This document shows positions 44,839 to 55,350 of a DNA stretch of 64,000 bases, piece after piece (the stretch's first letter is position 1; the number at the start of each line of letters is the position of its first letter). The DNA is from Streptomyces sp. NBC_00569 (GTDB lineage: Bacteria; Actinomycetota; Actinomycetes; Streptomycetales; Streptomycetaceae). The notes beneath the pieces are model-generated. The model ran no database searches, had not been told where the DNA came from, and worked only from the letters and a program-made list of their open reading frames with translations. A program made the position numbers and the translations under genes. The stretch is taken from contig NZ_CP107783.1 in the NCBI RefSeq assembly GCF_036345255.1, positions 7,114,001 through 7,178,000 on the forward strand, read 5' to 3'.

Positions 44839-45590
44839 CGCTGGCCGTACGGGTCATCCCCTGCCTGGACGTGGACAACGGCCGGGTCGTCAAGGGCGTC
44901 AACTTCCAGAACCTGCGCGACGCGGGCGACCCCGTCGAGATGGCGAAGGTGTACGACGCCGAGGGCGCCGACGAGCTGACGTTCCTCGACATCACGGCGT
45001 CCTCCGGCAACCGCGAGACGACCTACGACGTGGTGCGCCGCACCGCCGAACAGGTCTTCATCCCGCTCACCGTCGGCGGCGGTGTCCGCACGGCGGACGA
45101 CGTGGACAAGCTGCTGCGGGCCGGCGCGGACAAGGTGGGCGTGAACACGGCCGCCATCGCCCGCCCCGAGCTGATCCGCGAGATCGCCGAGCGGTTCGGC
45201 CGCCAGGTGCTCGTCCTGTCGGTCGACGCGCGCCGCACTCCGTCCGGCACGTTCGAGGTGACGACACACGGTGGCCGCAAGTCCGCGGGGATCGACGCCG
45301 TCGAGTGGGCGCATGAGGCCGCCGAGCTCGGCGCGGGCGAGATCCTGCTCAACTCGATGGACGCCGACGGCACGAAGGACGGCTACGACATCGAGATGAT
45401 CGCGGCCGTCCGCAAGCACGTCACGGTGCCCGTGATCGCGTCCGGCGGCGCGGGGCGCCTTGAGCACTTCCCGCCCGCGATCGCCGCGGGCGCCGACGCG
45501 GTGCTCGCCGCGTCCGTCTTCCACTTCGGCGATCTGCGGATCGGTGAGGTCAAGGGGACGCTGCGCGAGGCGGGTCACCCCGTCCGCTGA
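44835..45590 (+). CDS. hisF: Imidazole glycerol phosphate synthase, cyclase subunit
   Basis: HisF uses ammonia from HisH to convert PRFAR into IGP and AICAR. The 251-residue barrel has the catalytic Asp in [18 protein letters not shown] (residue 11) and the second in [41 protein letters not shown] and [15 protein letters not shown] are phosphate-binding. ATG 44835 overlaps the Rid gene by ATGA. A T-tailed terminator follows 21 bases after the stop and ends the operon. Confidence 0.98.
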   Translation: MTLAVRVIPCLDVDNGRVVKGVNFQNLRDAGDPVEMAKVYDAEGADELTFLDITASSGNRETTYDVVRRTAEQVFIPLTVGGGVRTADDVDKLLRAGADKVGVNTAAIARPELIREIAERFGRQVLVLSVDARRTPSGTFEVTTHGGRKSAGIDAVEWAHEAAELGAGEILLNSMDADGTKDGYDIEMIAAVRKHVTVPVIASGGAGRLEHFPPAIAAGADAVLAASVFHFGDLRIGEVKGTLREAGHPVR

Positions 45591-45611
45591 CACCGGGAGC
45601 GCACGCTCTCA

Positions 45612-45646
45612 GGCCCCGGCCGCCCTCAGGGTGGCCGGGGCCTTTT
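45612..45646 (+). terminator. Terminator of the his operon
   Basis: Arms of 14 bases (45612-45625 and 45629-45642; GGCCCCGGCCGCCC with one G-T pair) enclose a TCA loop and are followed by TTTT. It lies 21 bases after the hisF stop. Confidence 0.92.
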
Positions 45647-45669
45647 CTCGGTCCGATACGCAGGATCAG

Positions 45670-45691
45670 TTGCGCAATTTCTATTGCGCAA
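45670..45691. promoter_or_regulatory. Double palindromic operator of the ArsR gene
   Basis: TTGCGCAA occurs twice (45670-45677 and 45684-45691), separated by 6 AT-rich bases, so centres are 14 bases apart. The second copy forms the -35 (TTGCGC), 16 bases upstream of TAGGGT (45706-45711), which lies 7 bases from the ATG. This is the expected layout of an autoregulatory operator with a leaderless transcript. Confidence 0.7.
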
Positions 45692-45718
45692 TATTTCCTT
45701 CGTATCTAGGGTCGTGCC

Positions 45719-46306
45719 ATGACCGACGAACAGACCCGCCGCATCACCGACCTCGGCACCCTCAAGGCGCTCGCCCACCCGCTGCGCTCGCAGCTGTACC
45801 GCGCCCTGGTCGTCGCCCGCACCGCGACCGCGTCGCAGCTCGCCGAGCAGGTCGACGGGGCTGTCTCGCTGGTCAGCTATCACCTGCGCAAGCTCGCGGA
45901 CGCCGGGCTCATCGAGGAGGCGCCCGGGGCGCAGCGGGACGGCCGCGAGCGCTGGTGGAGGCCCGCGTCCGACGGCGTCAGCATCCACGAGGCGGACTTC
46001 GGCGACGCCCCCGAGAAGGCCGCGGCACACCAAGCGGCCACCCGGCTCTTCTACGAACAGCGCAGCGAGCTCTACCGCCGCTACCTCGACGAGCGCTCCA
46101 CCTGGACCCCCGAGTGGCGCGCCGCCTCCTCGGACTCCGAAGCCCTGATGCCTCTGACGGCGGCCGAACTGACCGCGATGACAGGCGAGTTGCTCGCCGT
46201 CATCAGGAAGTACGACGAGCAGGGCCGCGCCGCACAGGCCGCGGGCGACACCGAAGGGCGCGAGAACGTCGCGCTGCACATGTACGGCTTCCCGTTCCGC
46301 GCCTGA
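45719..46306 (+). CDS. ArsR-family helix-turn-helix regulator
   Basis: The 195-residue regulator has a winged helix at residues 10-85: LGTLKALAHPLRSQLYRALV, then the recognition part TASQLAEQVDGAVSLVSYHLRKLADAGLIEE and the wing GRERWWRP. The C-terminal half is helical and lacks an obvious Cys metal site, so a metal sensor role is unlikely; a small-molecule effector is more probable. It precedes an MFS exporter by 14 bases and presumably controls it. Confidence 0.9.
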   Translation: MTDEQTRRITDLGTLKALAHPLRSQLYRALVVARTATASQLAEQVDGAVSLVSYHLRKLADAGLIEEAPGAQRDGRERWWRPASDGVSIHEADFGDAPEKAAAHQAATRLFYEQRSELYRRYLDERSTWTPEWRAASSDSEALMPLTAAELTAMTGELLAVIRKYDEQGRAAQAAGDTEGRENVALHMYGFPFRA

Positions 46307-46320
46307 GAGGACCACCTCCC

Positions 46321-47568
46321 ATGACCGTGACCGCGCCGCTCACCCGCACCCCCGCCCCCGAGAAACCCGCCCACCGCGACGGCAACGTGCTGCGCTGGCT
46401 CGGCGCCTACGGCGCCTCGATGATCGGCGACAACATCTACTACGTCGCCCTGTCCTGGGCGGCCGTCCAGTCGGGCAGCCCCTCGCAGGCCGGGCTCGTC
46501 ATGGCGGTCAGCGCGGCACCCCGGGCCCTGCTGATGCTCGGCGGGGGAGTGATCGCCGACCGGCTCGGGCCGCGCCGCATCGTCATGGCCGCCGACGCCG
46601 TGCGCAGCGTCGCGGTCCTCGGCGTCGCCGGGCTCTTCCTCGCGACCCGACCGGGCCTGTGGCCGCTCACCGTCCTCGGCCTGGTCTTCGGCATCGTCGA
46701 CGCACTCTTCCTGCCGGCCGTCGGCGCACTGCCCGCCCGCGTCACCGGACGCGACCAGCTCGCCCGGGTCCAGGGCCTGCGCGGACTCGCGGTCCGCCTC
46801 GCCAACGTCGTGGGCGCGCCCCTCGGCGGGCTCGGCGTCGCACTCGGCGGCCCCGCGGCGGCGTTCGGCGCGGCCGGACTGCTGTTCGCGATCTCGCTGC
46901 CGCTCCTGATGTCCCTGCGCATCCGGGACCTGCCCGACGACGGCGGCAAGAGCGGCACCCCGGCGAGGAACGGCCTCGCGGACGGACTGCGTCACATCCG
47001 CCGCCACAGCGTCCTCGCCCCGCTCGTCGTCGTCATCGCCCTCAGCGACCTCGGCTTCGTCGGCCCCCTGAACGTCGGCCTGACCCTCCTCGCCGACCAG
47101 CGCGGCTGGGGCGCCTCAGGGATGGGCTCGGTGCTCGCCGGGTTCGGCGTCGGCGCGGGCGCGGCCTCGCTGCTCCTCGCCGTCCGCGGCCGCGTGCCGC
47201 GCGCGGGTCTCGTCCTCGCCGTGACCATGGGAGGCGGCGCCGTCGCCATCGGCGCGCTCGCCTTCGTACCGCGCCTCGCCGCCGCGGTCGCCGTCGCGCT
47301 GGTCATCGGGCTGCTCGCCGGTCTCAGCGGCGCCCTGTGCGGAGCGCTCACACAGACCCACGCGGACCCGGCCTACCTCGGCCGGGTCACCGCCGTCACG
47401 AGCCTGTCCAGCCTCGGCCTCGTCCCGCTCACCATGCCGCTGACCGGCGCGGCCGTCGGCCTGTGGGGCACCGGACCCGTCTTCGTGGCCAGCGCCGCGA
47501 TCTGCGCCCTCGCCGGCGTCTACGGGCTGTGCCGCACGCCGCTGCGCCGCGCCGAGCTCCCGGCCTGA
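46321..47568 (+). CDS. MFS exporter
   Basis: The 415-residue product is a major facilitator superfamily member with about 11-12 hydrophobic segments. Family signs include DNIYYVALSWAAVQSG in the first span, the loop motif DRLGPRRIVMAADAVR after the second (the MFS motif A), and ARVQGLRGLAVRLANVVGAPLGG. It resembles multidrug or macrolide exporters of the EntS/MefE type. It lies 14 bases after the ArsR gene; the pair may be a drug-efflux cassette inserted between hisF and hisI. Confidence 0.92.
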   Translation: MTVTAPLTRTPAPEKPAHRDGNVLRWLGAYGASMIGDNIYYVALSWAAVQSGSPSQAGLVMAVSAAPRALLMLGGGVIADRLGPRRIVMAADAVRSVAVLGVAGLFLATRPGLWPLTVLGLVFGIVDALFLPAVGALPARVTGRDQLARVQGLRGLAVRLANVVGAPLGGLGVALGGPAAAFGAAGLLFAISLPLLMSLRIRDLPDDGGKSGTPARNGLADGLRHIRRHSVLAPLVVVIALSDLGFVGPLNVGLTLLADQRGWGASGMGSVLAGFGVGAGAASLLLAVRGRVPRAGLVLAVTMGGGAVAIGALAFVPRLAAAVAVALVIGLLAGLSGALCGALTQTHADPAYLGRVTAVTSLSSLGLVPLTMPLTGAAVGLWGTGPVFVASAAICALAGVYGLCRTPLRRAELPA

Positions 47569-47573
47569 ACTCC

Positions 47574-48209
47574 TCAGATCCCGAGCTGCTTCGCCTCGTG
47601 CAGCTTCCCGATCGCGTCCTTCTCGCCTTCCGTCTCCACCCGCGCCGCGTCCTGCCGGCCGAACGCGAACAACAGCAGTTCGGCGGGCTCACCGGTCACC
47701 GTCACCACGGGCGTGCCCTTGTGCGCCACCACCGTCCGGCCGTCCGGGCGGCGCAGAACCAGACCGACCGGCGACTTGCGGCCGATCACGCGGGCCATCC
47801 GCTCCAGGCGCGACCACAGCACGTCCGCGAAGACCGGGTCGAGCTCGCGCGGCGTCCAGTCCGGCTGCGCGCGGCGCACGTCCTCCGTGTGGACGTAGAA
47901 CTCGACCGCGTTGGATGCCTCGTCGATCTGCTTGACGGAGAACGGCGAGAAGCGCGGCGGGCCCGTCCTGATCAGCTGGATCAGCTCGTCGTAGGGCTTC
48001 TCGGCGAACTCGGCCTGCACCCGCTCCAGACGCTGCGCCAGCTGCTTGATCAGGATCCCGCCCGCGGCGTCCGCACGGCGCTCGCGCACCACCACATGGG
48101 CCGCGAGATCACGGGCGTTCCAGCCCTCGCACAGGGTCGGGGCGTCGGGGCCCGACGCCTCCAACAGGTCGGCGAGGAGAAGTCGTTCACGCTTCGCATG
48201 GGTCGACAT
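47574..48209 (-). CDS. TIGR03085-family protein (mycothiol-dependent, DinB-like)
   Basis: The 211-residue protein begins [20 protein letters not shown] with the family motif [20 protein letters not shown], followed by [15 protein letters not shown]. These match the TIGR03085 group within the mycothiol maleylpyruvate isomerase/DinB fold; His in DLAAHV and HTED are likely metal ligands. The reaction is unknown. It is the only minus-strand gene between hisF and the trp genes and converges on the MFS gene, with 5 bases between the stops. Confidence 0.88.
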   Translation of the reverse strand: MSTHAKRERLLLADLLEASGPDAPTLCEGWNARDLAAHVVVRERRADAAGGILIKQLAQRLERVQAEFAEKPYDELIQLIRTGPPRFSPFSVKQIDEASNAVEFYVHTEDVRRAQPDWTPRELDPVFADVLWSRLERMARVIGRKSPVGLVLRRPDGRTVVAHKGTPVVTVTGEPAELLLFAFGRQDAARVETEGEKDAIGKLHEAKQLGI

Positions 48210-48348
48210 ACCGCCAGCCTACGACCGTCCGACCGGTCCGCCCACCCGTCACCCGACCCCCGCCCCTCAACGTGGCGCTCCGCGCCGCCGCTCTCGATCA
48301 GTGGACGCCCGCCCGAAAGGGCGCGCGGGGCGCGGCACAATGGTCCCC

Positions 48349-48723
48349 ATGACCAGCACGCCTCCGCCCAGCAGCCTCGACCCCTCCGTCGCCGCCCGCC
48401 TCAAGCGCAGCGCCGACGGCCTGGTCCCCGCGATCGCCCAGCAGTACGACACCGGCGAGGTGCTCATGCTCGGCTGGATGGACGACGAGGCGCTGCACCG
48501 CACGCTGACGACGGGCCGCTGCACGTACTGGTCCCGCAGCCGCCAGGAGTACTGGGTCAAGGGTGACACCTCCGGCCACTTCCAGCACGTGAAGTCGGTA
48601 GCCCTCGACTGTGACGCGGACACCCTCCTGGTGAAGGTCGACCAGGTCGGCGCGGCCTGCCACACCGGCGACCGCACCTGCTTCGACGCGGGCGAACTGA
48701 CCGTGACCGGCACCGACGCCTGA
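48349..48723 (+). CDS. hisI: Phosphoribosyl-AMP cyclohydrolase
   Basis: HisI opens the purine ring of PR-AMP in histidine synthesis. The 124-residue product is the usual length for the stand-alone enzyme. [38 protein letters not shown] is its hallmark region (read in parts: [25 protein letters not shown]), and the metal-binding [21 protein letters not shown] and CF close the protein. ATG 48349 lies after CACAAT, fitting a leaderless or short leader; an ATG three codons upstream is also possible. It is separated from the main his operon by the ArsR-MFS insertion. Confidence 0.95.
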   Translation: MTSTPPPSSLDPSVAARLKRSADGLVPAIAQQYDTGEVLMLGWMDDEALHRTLTTGRCTYWSRSRQEYWVKGDTSGHFQHVKSVALDCDADTLLVKVDQVGAACHTGDRTCFDAGELTVTGTDA

Positions 48724-48734
48724 GACCACCGCCC

Positions 48735-48762
48735 CGCCGCCCGTTCCACGGACCGGGCGGCG
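48735..48762 (+). terminator. Hairpin between hisI and trpE
   Basis: Perfect 9-base arms CGCCGCCCG and CGGGCGGCG enclose a 10-base loop in the 75-base gap. There is no T tract and no Trp-rich leader peptide, so I see no classic trp attenuator. Confidence 0.5.
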
Positions 48763-48798
48763 CACCGGACCTGCCCGCACACGGCCTAAGCTCGTCCT

Positions 48799-50280
48799 AT
48801 GGATCTCGAGACCTTCCGCAAGCTCGCGACCGACCGCCGAGTGATCCCCGTCAGCCGCAAGCTCCTCGCGGACGGCGACACCCCAGTCGGTCTGTACCGC
48901 AAGCTGGCCGGTGAACGCCCCGGCACGTTCCTCCTGGAATCCGCGGAGAACGGCCGCTCGTGGTCCCGCTACTCCTTCGTCGGCGTCCGCTCGGCCGGCA
49001 CCCTCACCACCCGCGACGGCCAGGCGCACTGGCTGGGCACCCCGCCCGTGGGCGTCCCCACCCACGGCGACCCGCTCGCCGCCCTTCGCGCCACCGTCGA
49101 GACCCTCCACACCCCCCGCTACGAGGGCCTGCCCCCGTTCACCGGTGGCATGGTCGGCTACCTCGGCTACGACATCGTGCGGCGCCTGGAGAAGATCGGC
49201 CCCGGCGAGCGCGACGACCTGAAGCTCCCCGAGCTGACGATGCTGCTCACCAGTGACCTCGCCGTCCTCGACCACTGGGACGGCTCGGTCCTGCTGATCG
49301 CCAACGCGATCAACCACAACGACCTCGAAACCGGCGTCGACGAGGCCTACGCGGACGCCGTGGCCCGCCTCGACGCGATGGAGGCCGACCTCTCCCGGCC
49401 CGTCGTCCAGGCCCCCGCCGCGCTCCCGCCCTCCGAACTCCCGGAGTTCACCGCCCTGTGGGGCGGCACGGACTACCAGGAGGCCGTCGAGGACATCAAG
49501 GAGCGCATCCGGGCGGGCGAGGCCTTCCAGGTCGTGCCCTCGCAGCGCTTCGAGACGCCGTGCACGGCCAGCGCGCTCGACGTCTACCGGGTCCTGCGCG
49601 CCACCAACCCGTCGCCGTACATGTACCTGTTCCGCTTCGACGGGTTCGACGTGGTCGGCTCGTCGCCGGAGGCCCTCGTCAAGGTGGAGGACGGGCGCGC
49701 CATGGTGCACCCCATCGCGGGGACCAGGCATCGCGGCGCCACCCCCCAGGAGGACCAGGCGCTCGCCGACGAGCTCCTCGCCGACCCCAAGGAGCGCGCC
49801 GAGCACCTGATGCTCGTCGACCTCGGCCGCAACGACCTCGGCCGCGTCTGCGAACCGGGCTCCGTCGAGGTCGTCGACTTCATGTCCGTCGAGCGCTACT
49901 CGCACGTCATGCACATCGTGTCGACCGTCACCGGCCGGGTCGCCCCGGGCACCACCGCCTTCGACGTCCTCACCGCCTGCTTCCCCGCGGGCACCCTCTC
50001 GGGCGCGCCCAAGCCGCGCGCGATGCAGATCATCGACGAGCTCGAACCCTCCCGGCGCGGTCTGTACGGCGGATGTGTCGGATATCTCGACTTCGCCGGG
50101 GACTCCGACACGGCCATCGCCATCCGCACCGCGCTCCTGCGCGACAACACCGCATATGTGCAGGCCGGAGCGGGTATCGTCGCCGACTCCGATCCCGTCG
50201 CCGAAGACACCGAGTGCCGCAACAAGGCGGCGGCGGTGCTGCGCGCCGTGCACACCGCCAACCGGATGCACGACGCCTGA
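48799..50280 (+). CDS. trpE: Anthranilate synthase component I
   Basis: TrpE makes anthranilate from chorismate with ammonia supplied by TrpG, which is not in this window. The 493-residue product has the N-terminal feedback-site [16 protein letters not shown] (the L-L-E-S motif that binds Trp) and the catalytic chorismate-binding domain with [49 protein letters not shown] and [21 protein letters not shown] 48799 lies 8 bases after TAAGCT. It follows hisI by 75 bases and precedes a Trp-associated membrane protein. Confidence 0.96.
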   Translation: MDLETFRKLATDRRVIPVSRKLLADGDTPVGLYRKLAGERPGTFLLESAENGRSWSRYSFVGVRSAGTLTTRDGQAHWLGTPPVGVPTHGDPLAALRATVETLHTPRYEGLPPFTGGMVGYLGYDIVRRLEKIGPGERDDLKLPELTMLLTSDLAVLDHWDGSVLLIANAINHNDLETGVDEAYADAVARLDAMEADLSRPVVQAPAALPPSELPEFTALWGGTDYQEAVEDIKERIRAGEAFQVVPSQRFETPCTASALDVYRVLRATNPSPYMYLFRFDGFDVVGSSPEALVKVEDGRAMVHPIAGTRHRGATPQEDQALADELLADPKERAEHLMLVDLGRNDLGRVCEPGSVEVVDFMSVERYSHVMHIVSTVTGRVAPGTTAFDVLTACFPAGTLSGAPKPRAMQIIDELEPSRRGLYGGCVGYLDFAGDSDTAIAIRTALLRDNTAYVQAGAGIVADSDPVAEDTECRNKAAAVLRAVHTANRMHDA

Positions 50281-50302
50281 CGGCGTGGGGGATAGTGGTG
50301 AG

Positions 50303-50959
50303 GTGACTTCCGCAGTGCCATCCCCCCGAACCGAAGCCGGGACCGCCTCCCCGGAGACGGCCGCCGCGCGCAACGGCCGCCGCAGCCTCGCCGCCGCGCT
50401 CCTGTTCGGCGCCGTCGGCGCGGCGGTGGCCCTGCTCTCCTCGCGGCAGGAGTGGGCCTCCGGGTCCGCGACCGTGCCGGGCGGCAGCTTCCCGCTCGCC
50501 GCCAAGGGCAGTGACGTCACCGGAGTGCCCGCGGCCCTCGCCATAGTGGGGCTCGCGGCCCTCGTCGCCGTCTTCGCGGTCCGCCGCGCAGGGCGCACGC
50601 TCGTCGCCGGGCTCCTCGCGCTCAGCGGCGCGGGCGCCGTCGTCGCCGCCGTCCTCGGCGCGGGCGACAGCGCGGCCCTCGACGAGAAGGCAGCCGAGGT
50701 CTCCGGCAACACCGCCGCCACCATCGGCTCGCTCGGCCACACGGTATGGCCGTACGTCGGTGCCGCGGGCGGCGCCCTCATCCTCCTGGCCGGCCTGCTC
50801 GCCCTGCGCTACGGCCGCTCCTGGCCGTCGATGGGCGGCCGCTACGAGCGGGACGGTACCCCGCGCCCCCGCAAGGCGGCCCGTCCCGTCGACCCGGAGC
50901 GCCCCGAGGAGCTGTGGAAGGCCCTCGACCGGGGCGAGGACCCCACACACGAGGCATAG
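50303..50959 (+). CDS. Trp biosynthesis-associated membrane protein (TIGR02234 family)
   Basis: The 218-residue product has a hydrophilic N-terminus, four hydrophobic segments (LAAALLFGAVGAAVALLSS, VPAALAIVGLAALVAVFAV, LVAGLLALSGAGAVVAAVL and VGAAGGALILLAGLLALRY) and an acidic/basic tail ending DPTHEA. This architecture next to trpE matches the actinobacterial TIGR02234 family, named for its constant neighbourhood; its role is unknown. WASGSATVPGG is the usual extracellular loop. GTG 50303 lies 22 bases after trpE, so the two are probably cotranscribed. Confidence 0.88.
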   Translation: MTSAVPSPRTEAGTASPETAAARNGRRSLAAALLFGAVGAAVALLSSRQEWASGSATVPGGSFPLAAKGSDVTGVPAALAIVGLAALVAVFAVRRAGRTLVAGLLALSGAGAVVAAVLGAGDSAALDEKAAEVSGNTAATIGSLGHTVWPYVGAAGGALILLAGLLALRYGRSWPSMGGRYERDGTPRPRKAARPVDPERPEELWKALDRGEDPTHEA

Positions 50960-51100
50960 CGGGGCCCCGGACCCCGAGTGCCGCCCATGCCCGCGAGTGC
51001 GGGACAATGGGCAAGAGCGTCCGGCTCACCACCCAGCGCGGTGACACGCGCAGGGCACGGGGCCACGCATCAGCCACGCATTGAGCAACGAGGAGCAACC

Positions 51101-51343
51101 ATGGCGGACAGCAGCCACGGACACACCCCGGCCGCCTGGACCGGTGTCATCATCGCCTTCATCGGTTTCTGCGTCGCGGGCGCCTTCATGGTGATGGCCA
51201 ACCCCGTCGGCTTCTGGGCGGGCATGGCCCTGCTCGCCATCGCCGCGGTCGTCGGCGGCGCCATGAGCGCCGCGGGTCTCGGCAAGCCGAAGCCGCAGTC
51301 GCTGCCGGCCGTCTCGCCCGAGCCCGTCGTCGTGGAGGCCTGA
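51101..51343 (+). CDS. HGxxPAAW-motif small membrane protein
   Basis: The 80-residue product starts [16 protein letters not shown], carrying the HGxxPAAW motif that names its family, then two membrane segments ([20 protein letters not shown] and [22 protein letters not shown]) and a Pro-rich tail. A GAGGAGCAACC ribosome-binding site precedes ATG 51101. The family is conserved near actinobacterial trp genes; its function is unknown. A perfect terminator follows. Confidence 0.88.
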   Translation: MADSSHGHTPAAWTGVIIAFIGFCVAGAFMVMANPVGFWAGMALLAIAAVVGGAMSAAGLGKPKPQSLPAVSPEPVVVEA

Positions 51344-51356
51344 GCCTCACCCACGT

Positions 51357-51399
51357 CGTGAGAGGCGGCCCGGCACCTGGTGCCGGGCCGCCTCTCACG
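51357..51399 (+). terminator. Terminator after the HGxxPAAW gene
   Basis: The two 21-base arms (51357-51377 and 51379-51399) are exact complements and are followed by CTTTG. It lies 13 bases after the stop and separates the trpE unit from the DUF2752-trpC unit. Confidence 0.88.
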
Positions 51400-51457
51400 C
51401 TTTGCGCGGGCTGCGCGCCGACGGGCGGACCCGGCGGGCCCGTTGCACAATTCACGG

Positions 51458-51904
51458 GTGAACGCCGAAACGGACACTTCCGCGGCCACCCTGACCAGCG
51501 GCGCCGCCGGTTCGCTGCGGCGGCTGGCCGTCCCCGCCGGTGTCCTCGCCGCGGTCGGTGCGGGCTTCGCCTACGTCGGGTCCGTCGACCCGAACGAACC
51601 GGGCCACTACCCCGTCTGCCCGCTGCTCCACTACACGGGGATCTACTGCCCCGGATGCGGCGGTCTGCGCAGCGCCCACGCGCTCGTCCACGGCGACCTC
51701 ATGGCCGCTCTGGGGGACAACGCGCTCGCCGTGGCGGGCTACGCCCTCTTCGCCGTCCTGTGGGTCGTATGGGCCGTACGGGTGGCACGGGGACTGCCCA
51801 TACGGATCGATCTCGGACGCCCTCACCTGTGGGCCGTGGGCTCCGTGGTACTTGTCTTCACGGTTGTCCGGAACCTGCCCCCAGGTGGCTGGCTCCATCC
51901 TTGA
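51458..51904 (+). CDS. DUF2752 membrane protein
   Basis: The 148-residue product has three hydrophobic segments ([37 protein letters not shown] and [17 protein letters not shown]). Between the first two lies the DUF2752 signature [21 protein letters not shown], with three Cys that could bind metal or form disulfides. The function is unknown. GTG 51458 lies 7 bases after CACAAT, suggesting a leaderless transcript. It stands between the HGxxPAAW gene and trpC, a constant place in Streptomyces as far as I recall. Confidence 0.88.
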   Translation: MNAETDTSAATLTSGAAGSLRRLAVPAGVLAAVGAGFAYVGSVDPNEPGHYPVCPLLHYTGIYCPGCGGLRSAHALVHGDLMAALGDNALAVAGYALFAVLWVVWAVRVARGLPIRIDLGRPHLWAVGSVVLVFTVVRNLPPGGWLHP

Positions 51905-52050
51905 TCAACAGTATTTGTCCAGGTAGTGGGACCGGCGTCAACCGGATGCGAACCCTTCGCCCTCCTCCGGATATCATCGCTGTGACCAGTGGATTGCTCT
52001 CCGGGGCAATCTGCTTCCACCGCTCCACCGTCAGGAAGGGGGCCGCTCGC

Positions 52051-52860
52051 GTGAGTGTGCTCGACGAGATCATCGACGGAGTCCGTGCCGACCTCGCGGA
52101 GCGGCAGGCGCACGTCAGCCTCGACGAGCTCAAGGAGCGCGCGGCCAAGGCACCCGCCGCCAAGGACGGAGTGGCCGCCCTGCGCGGCGACGGCGTCAAG
52201 GTGATCTGCGAGGTCAAGCGTTCCAGCCCGTCCAAGGGCGCGCTCGCCGCGATCGCCGACCCGGCCGGTCTCGCCGCTGACTACGAGGCGGGCGGCGCCG
52301 CCGTCATCTCCGTACTGACCGAACAGCGCCGTTTCGGCGGTTCGCTCGCCGACCTCGAAGCCGTGCGCGCCAAGGTCGACATCCCGATCCTGCGCAAGGA
52401 CTTCATCGTCACCTCGTACCAGCTGTGGGAGGCCAGGGCGTACGGCGCCGACCTCGCGCTGCTGATCGTGGCCGCCCTGGAGCAGCCCGCCCTCGAGTCG
52501 CTCATCGAGCGCGCGGAGTCGATCGGGCTCACGCCGATCGTCGAGGTGCACGACGAGGACGAGGTGGAGCGCGCCGTGGACGCGGGCGCCCGCATCATCG
52601 GCGTGAACGCGCGCAACCTCAAGACGCTCAAGGTCGACCGCGACACGTTCCAGCAGGTCGCCCCGGAGATCCCCGACCACATCGTCAAGATCGCCGAGTC
52701 GGGCGTGCGAGGCCCGCACGACCTCATCGCGTACGCCAACGCGGGCGCCGACGCCGTCCTCGTGGGCGAGTCCCTGGTGACCGGCCGCGACCCGCGCACC
52801 GCGGTCTCCGACCTGGTCGCCGCGGGCGCCCACCCCGCCCTGCGCCACGGCAGGAGCTGA
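52051..52860 (+). CDS. trpC: Indole-3-glycerol-phosphate synthase
   Basis: TrpC closes the indole ring of CdRP. The 269-residue barrel has [13 protein letters not shown] (catalytic Lys), [44 protein letters not shown] (second catalytic Lys), [13 protein letters not shown] and [13 protein letters not shown] with [14 protein letters not shown] 52051 follows AGGAAGGGGG, a clear ribosome-binding site. The frame is open upstream but unconserved. A small hairpin GATTGC/GCAATC (51992-52011) lies in the 146-base leader. It is followed by trpM after 7 bases. Confidence 0.97.
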   Translation: MSVLDEIIDGVRADLAERQAHVSLDELKERAAKAPAAKDGVAALRGDGVKVICEVKRSSPSKGALAAIADPAGLAADYEAGGAAVISVLTEQRRFGGSLADLEAVRAKVDIPILRKDFIVTSYQLWEARAYGADLALLIVAALEQPALESLIERAESIGLTPIVEVHDEDEVERAVDAGARIIGVNARNLKTLKVDRDTFQQVAPEIPDHIVKIAESGVRGPHDLIAYANAGADAVLVGESLVTGRDPRTAVSDLVAAGAHPALRHGRS

Positions 52861-52867
52861 CCTCCCG

Positions 52868-53053
52868 ATGCCCATCTTCCCCAAGCTCTCGGCTTCGCTC
52901 GAGCAGGGGAGACCCCATTCCCGCCTCGCACCCGGCTGCCGCCCCCGCGGCTGCCGGGCGCCGGCGCGGCGTGTGCACGGGCGCCGGGTGCGTTACGTCA
53001 TCGGCGACGAGCCGGGACAGGTCAACGGGATGCGATGGTGCTGCGCCCCATAA
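52868..53053 (+). CDS. trpM: Tryptophan biosynthesis modulator TrpM
   Basis: TrpM is a small protein known in S. coelicolor between trpC and trpB, where it modulates Trp synthesis and development. The conserved core here is LAPGCRPRGCRAPARRVHGR followed by RVRYVIGDEPGQVNGMRW, basic and Cys-containing. The first ~15 residues (PIFPKLSASLEQGRP) come from a dispersed Streptomyces repeat (52880-52917), and the last codons overlap another repeat (from 53041). ATG 52868 is the only start before the core, so translation depends on the repeat. Length is 61, close to the known 63. Confidence 0.85.
   Translation: MPIFPKLSASLEQGRPHSRLAPGCRPRGCRAPARRVHGRRVRYVIGDEPGQVNGMRWCCAP
52880..52917. repeat. Dispersed Streptomyces repeat in the trpM 5' end
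   Basis: The segment reads CCAAGCTCTCGGCTTCGCTC followed by GAGCAGGGGAGACCCC. I recall near-identical copies scattered in intergenic regions of many Streptomyces genomes. It contains a small stem (GCTC/GAGC). No second copy was found in this window. Confidence 0.6.
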
Positions 53054-53098
53054 GGGGCGCGGGGAACGGCGCGGGCGGCCACATGCGGCCCGCTGCCC
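53041..53098. repeat. Dispersed GGGGCGCGGGGAAC-type repeat after trpM
   Basis: TGCGCCCCATAAGGGGCGCG forms a perfect stem (GCGCCCC/GGGGCGC) and continues GGGAACGGCGCGGGCGGCC. The palindromic unit, with GGGGAAC, is among the commonest intergenic repeats of Streptomyces chromosomes, from memory. The trpM stop codon TAA (53051-53053) lies in its loop. Confidence 0.65.
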
Positions 53099-53158
53099 CC
53101 ACACGACCCTGCCCCCATGGCGCGTAGTGTCCACACCGCTCACACGATGAGGTTTCGC

Positions 53159-54441
<1,283 letters not shown>

Positions 54442-54445
<4 letters not shown>

Positions 54446-55257
54446 GCGGCACCATCCAGCTGTTGAACGACACCCTCGCCGCCGCGCGCGCCGACGGGCG
54501 CGCCGCCCTCATCGCCTACCTCCCGGCCGGGTTCCCGACCGTGGACGGCGGCATCGAAGCGATCAAGGCCGTCTTCGACGGCGGCGCCGACGTCGTGGAG
54601 GTCGGGCTGCCGCACAGCGACCCCGTCCTCGACGGACCCGTCATCCAGACCGCCGACGACATCGCGCTGCGCGGCGGCGTCCGGATCGCCGACGTCATGC
54701 GCACGGTCCGCGAGGCCCACGCGGCGACCGGCAAGCCGGTCCTCGTCATGACGTACTGGAACCCCATCGACCGCTACGGCATCGAGCGGTTCACCGCCGA
54801 ACTCGCCGAGGCGGGCGGCGCGGGCTGCATCCTGCCCGACCTGCCCGTCCAGGAGTCGGCGACCTGGAGGGAGCACGCGGACAAGCACGGCCTCGGGACC
54901 GTCTTCGTCGTCGCCCCCAGCAGCAAGGACGAGCGCCTCGCGACGATCACCGCCGCGGGCTCCGGCTTCGTGTACGCCGCCTCCCTGATGGGCGTCACCG
55001 GCACCCGCGAGTCCGTCGGCAACCAGGCCCAGGACCTCGTGCGCCGCACCAAGGCCACCACCGACCTGCCGGTCTGCGTCGGCCTCGGCGTCTCGAACGC
55101 GAAGCAGGCGGCCGAGGTCGCCGGGTTCGCCGACGGGGTCATCGTCGGCTCGGCGTTCGTGAAGCTGATGCTCGACGCGGACGACGAGGCCGCCGGGCTC
55201 GCCGCCGTGCGGGCTCTCGCGGCGGACCTCGCGGACGGGGTGCGCGTCAAGGCGTGA
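54442..55257 (+). CDS. trpA: Tryptophan synthase alpha subunit
   Basis: TrpA cleaves indole-3-glycerol phosphate to indole, which tunnels to TrpB. The 271-residue barrel shows [15 protein letters not shown], the catalytic Glu in [19 protein letters not shown], the loop-2 [15 protein letters not shown], the catalytic Asp in [11 protein letters not shown], and [28 protein letters not shown] for phosphate binding. The usual PYSDP reads PHSDP. GTG 54442 overlaps the trpB stop. A terminator follows after about 50 bases. Confidence 0.97.
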
Positions 55258-55307
55258 CCCATGACGTCGTCACCCATTGCGGCGTAACCCGTATGGGTGG
55301 ACCTGGG

Positions 55308-55337
55308 ACCGGGGAGGCACGCTCGTGCCTCCCCGGT
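55308..55337 (+). terminator. Terminator of trpA
   Basis: Perfect 14-base arms (ACCGGGGAGGCACG and complement, 55308-55321 and 55324-55337) are followed by TCGTTT. It lies 51 bases after the trpA stop and 13 bases before the next GTG. Confidence 0.85.
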
Positions 55338-55350
55338 TCGTTTGGCGGGT

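Noticed and set aside
46321..48209. Genomic island with integrase or transposase
   Set aside because: The ArsR/MFS/TIGR03085 block interrupts the his genes but has no mobility genes, direct repeats or shift in base composition that I could see.
48724..48798. trp attenuator in front of trpE
   Set aside because: The 75-base gap has a hairpin but no leader peptide with Trp codons and no alternative pairing that I can see.
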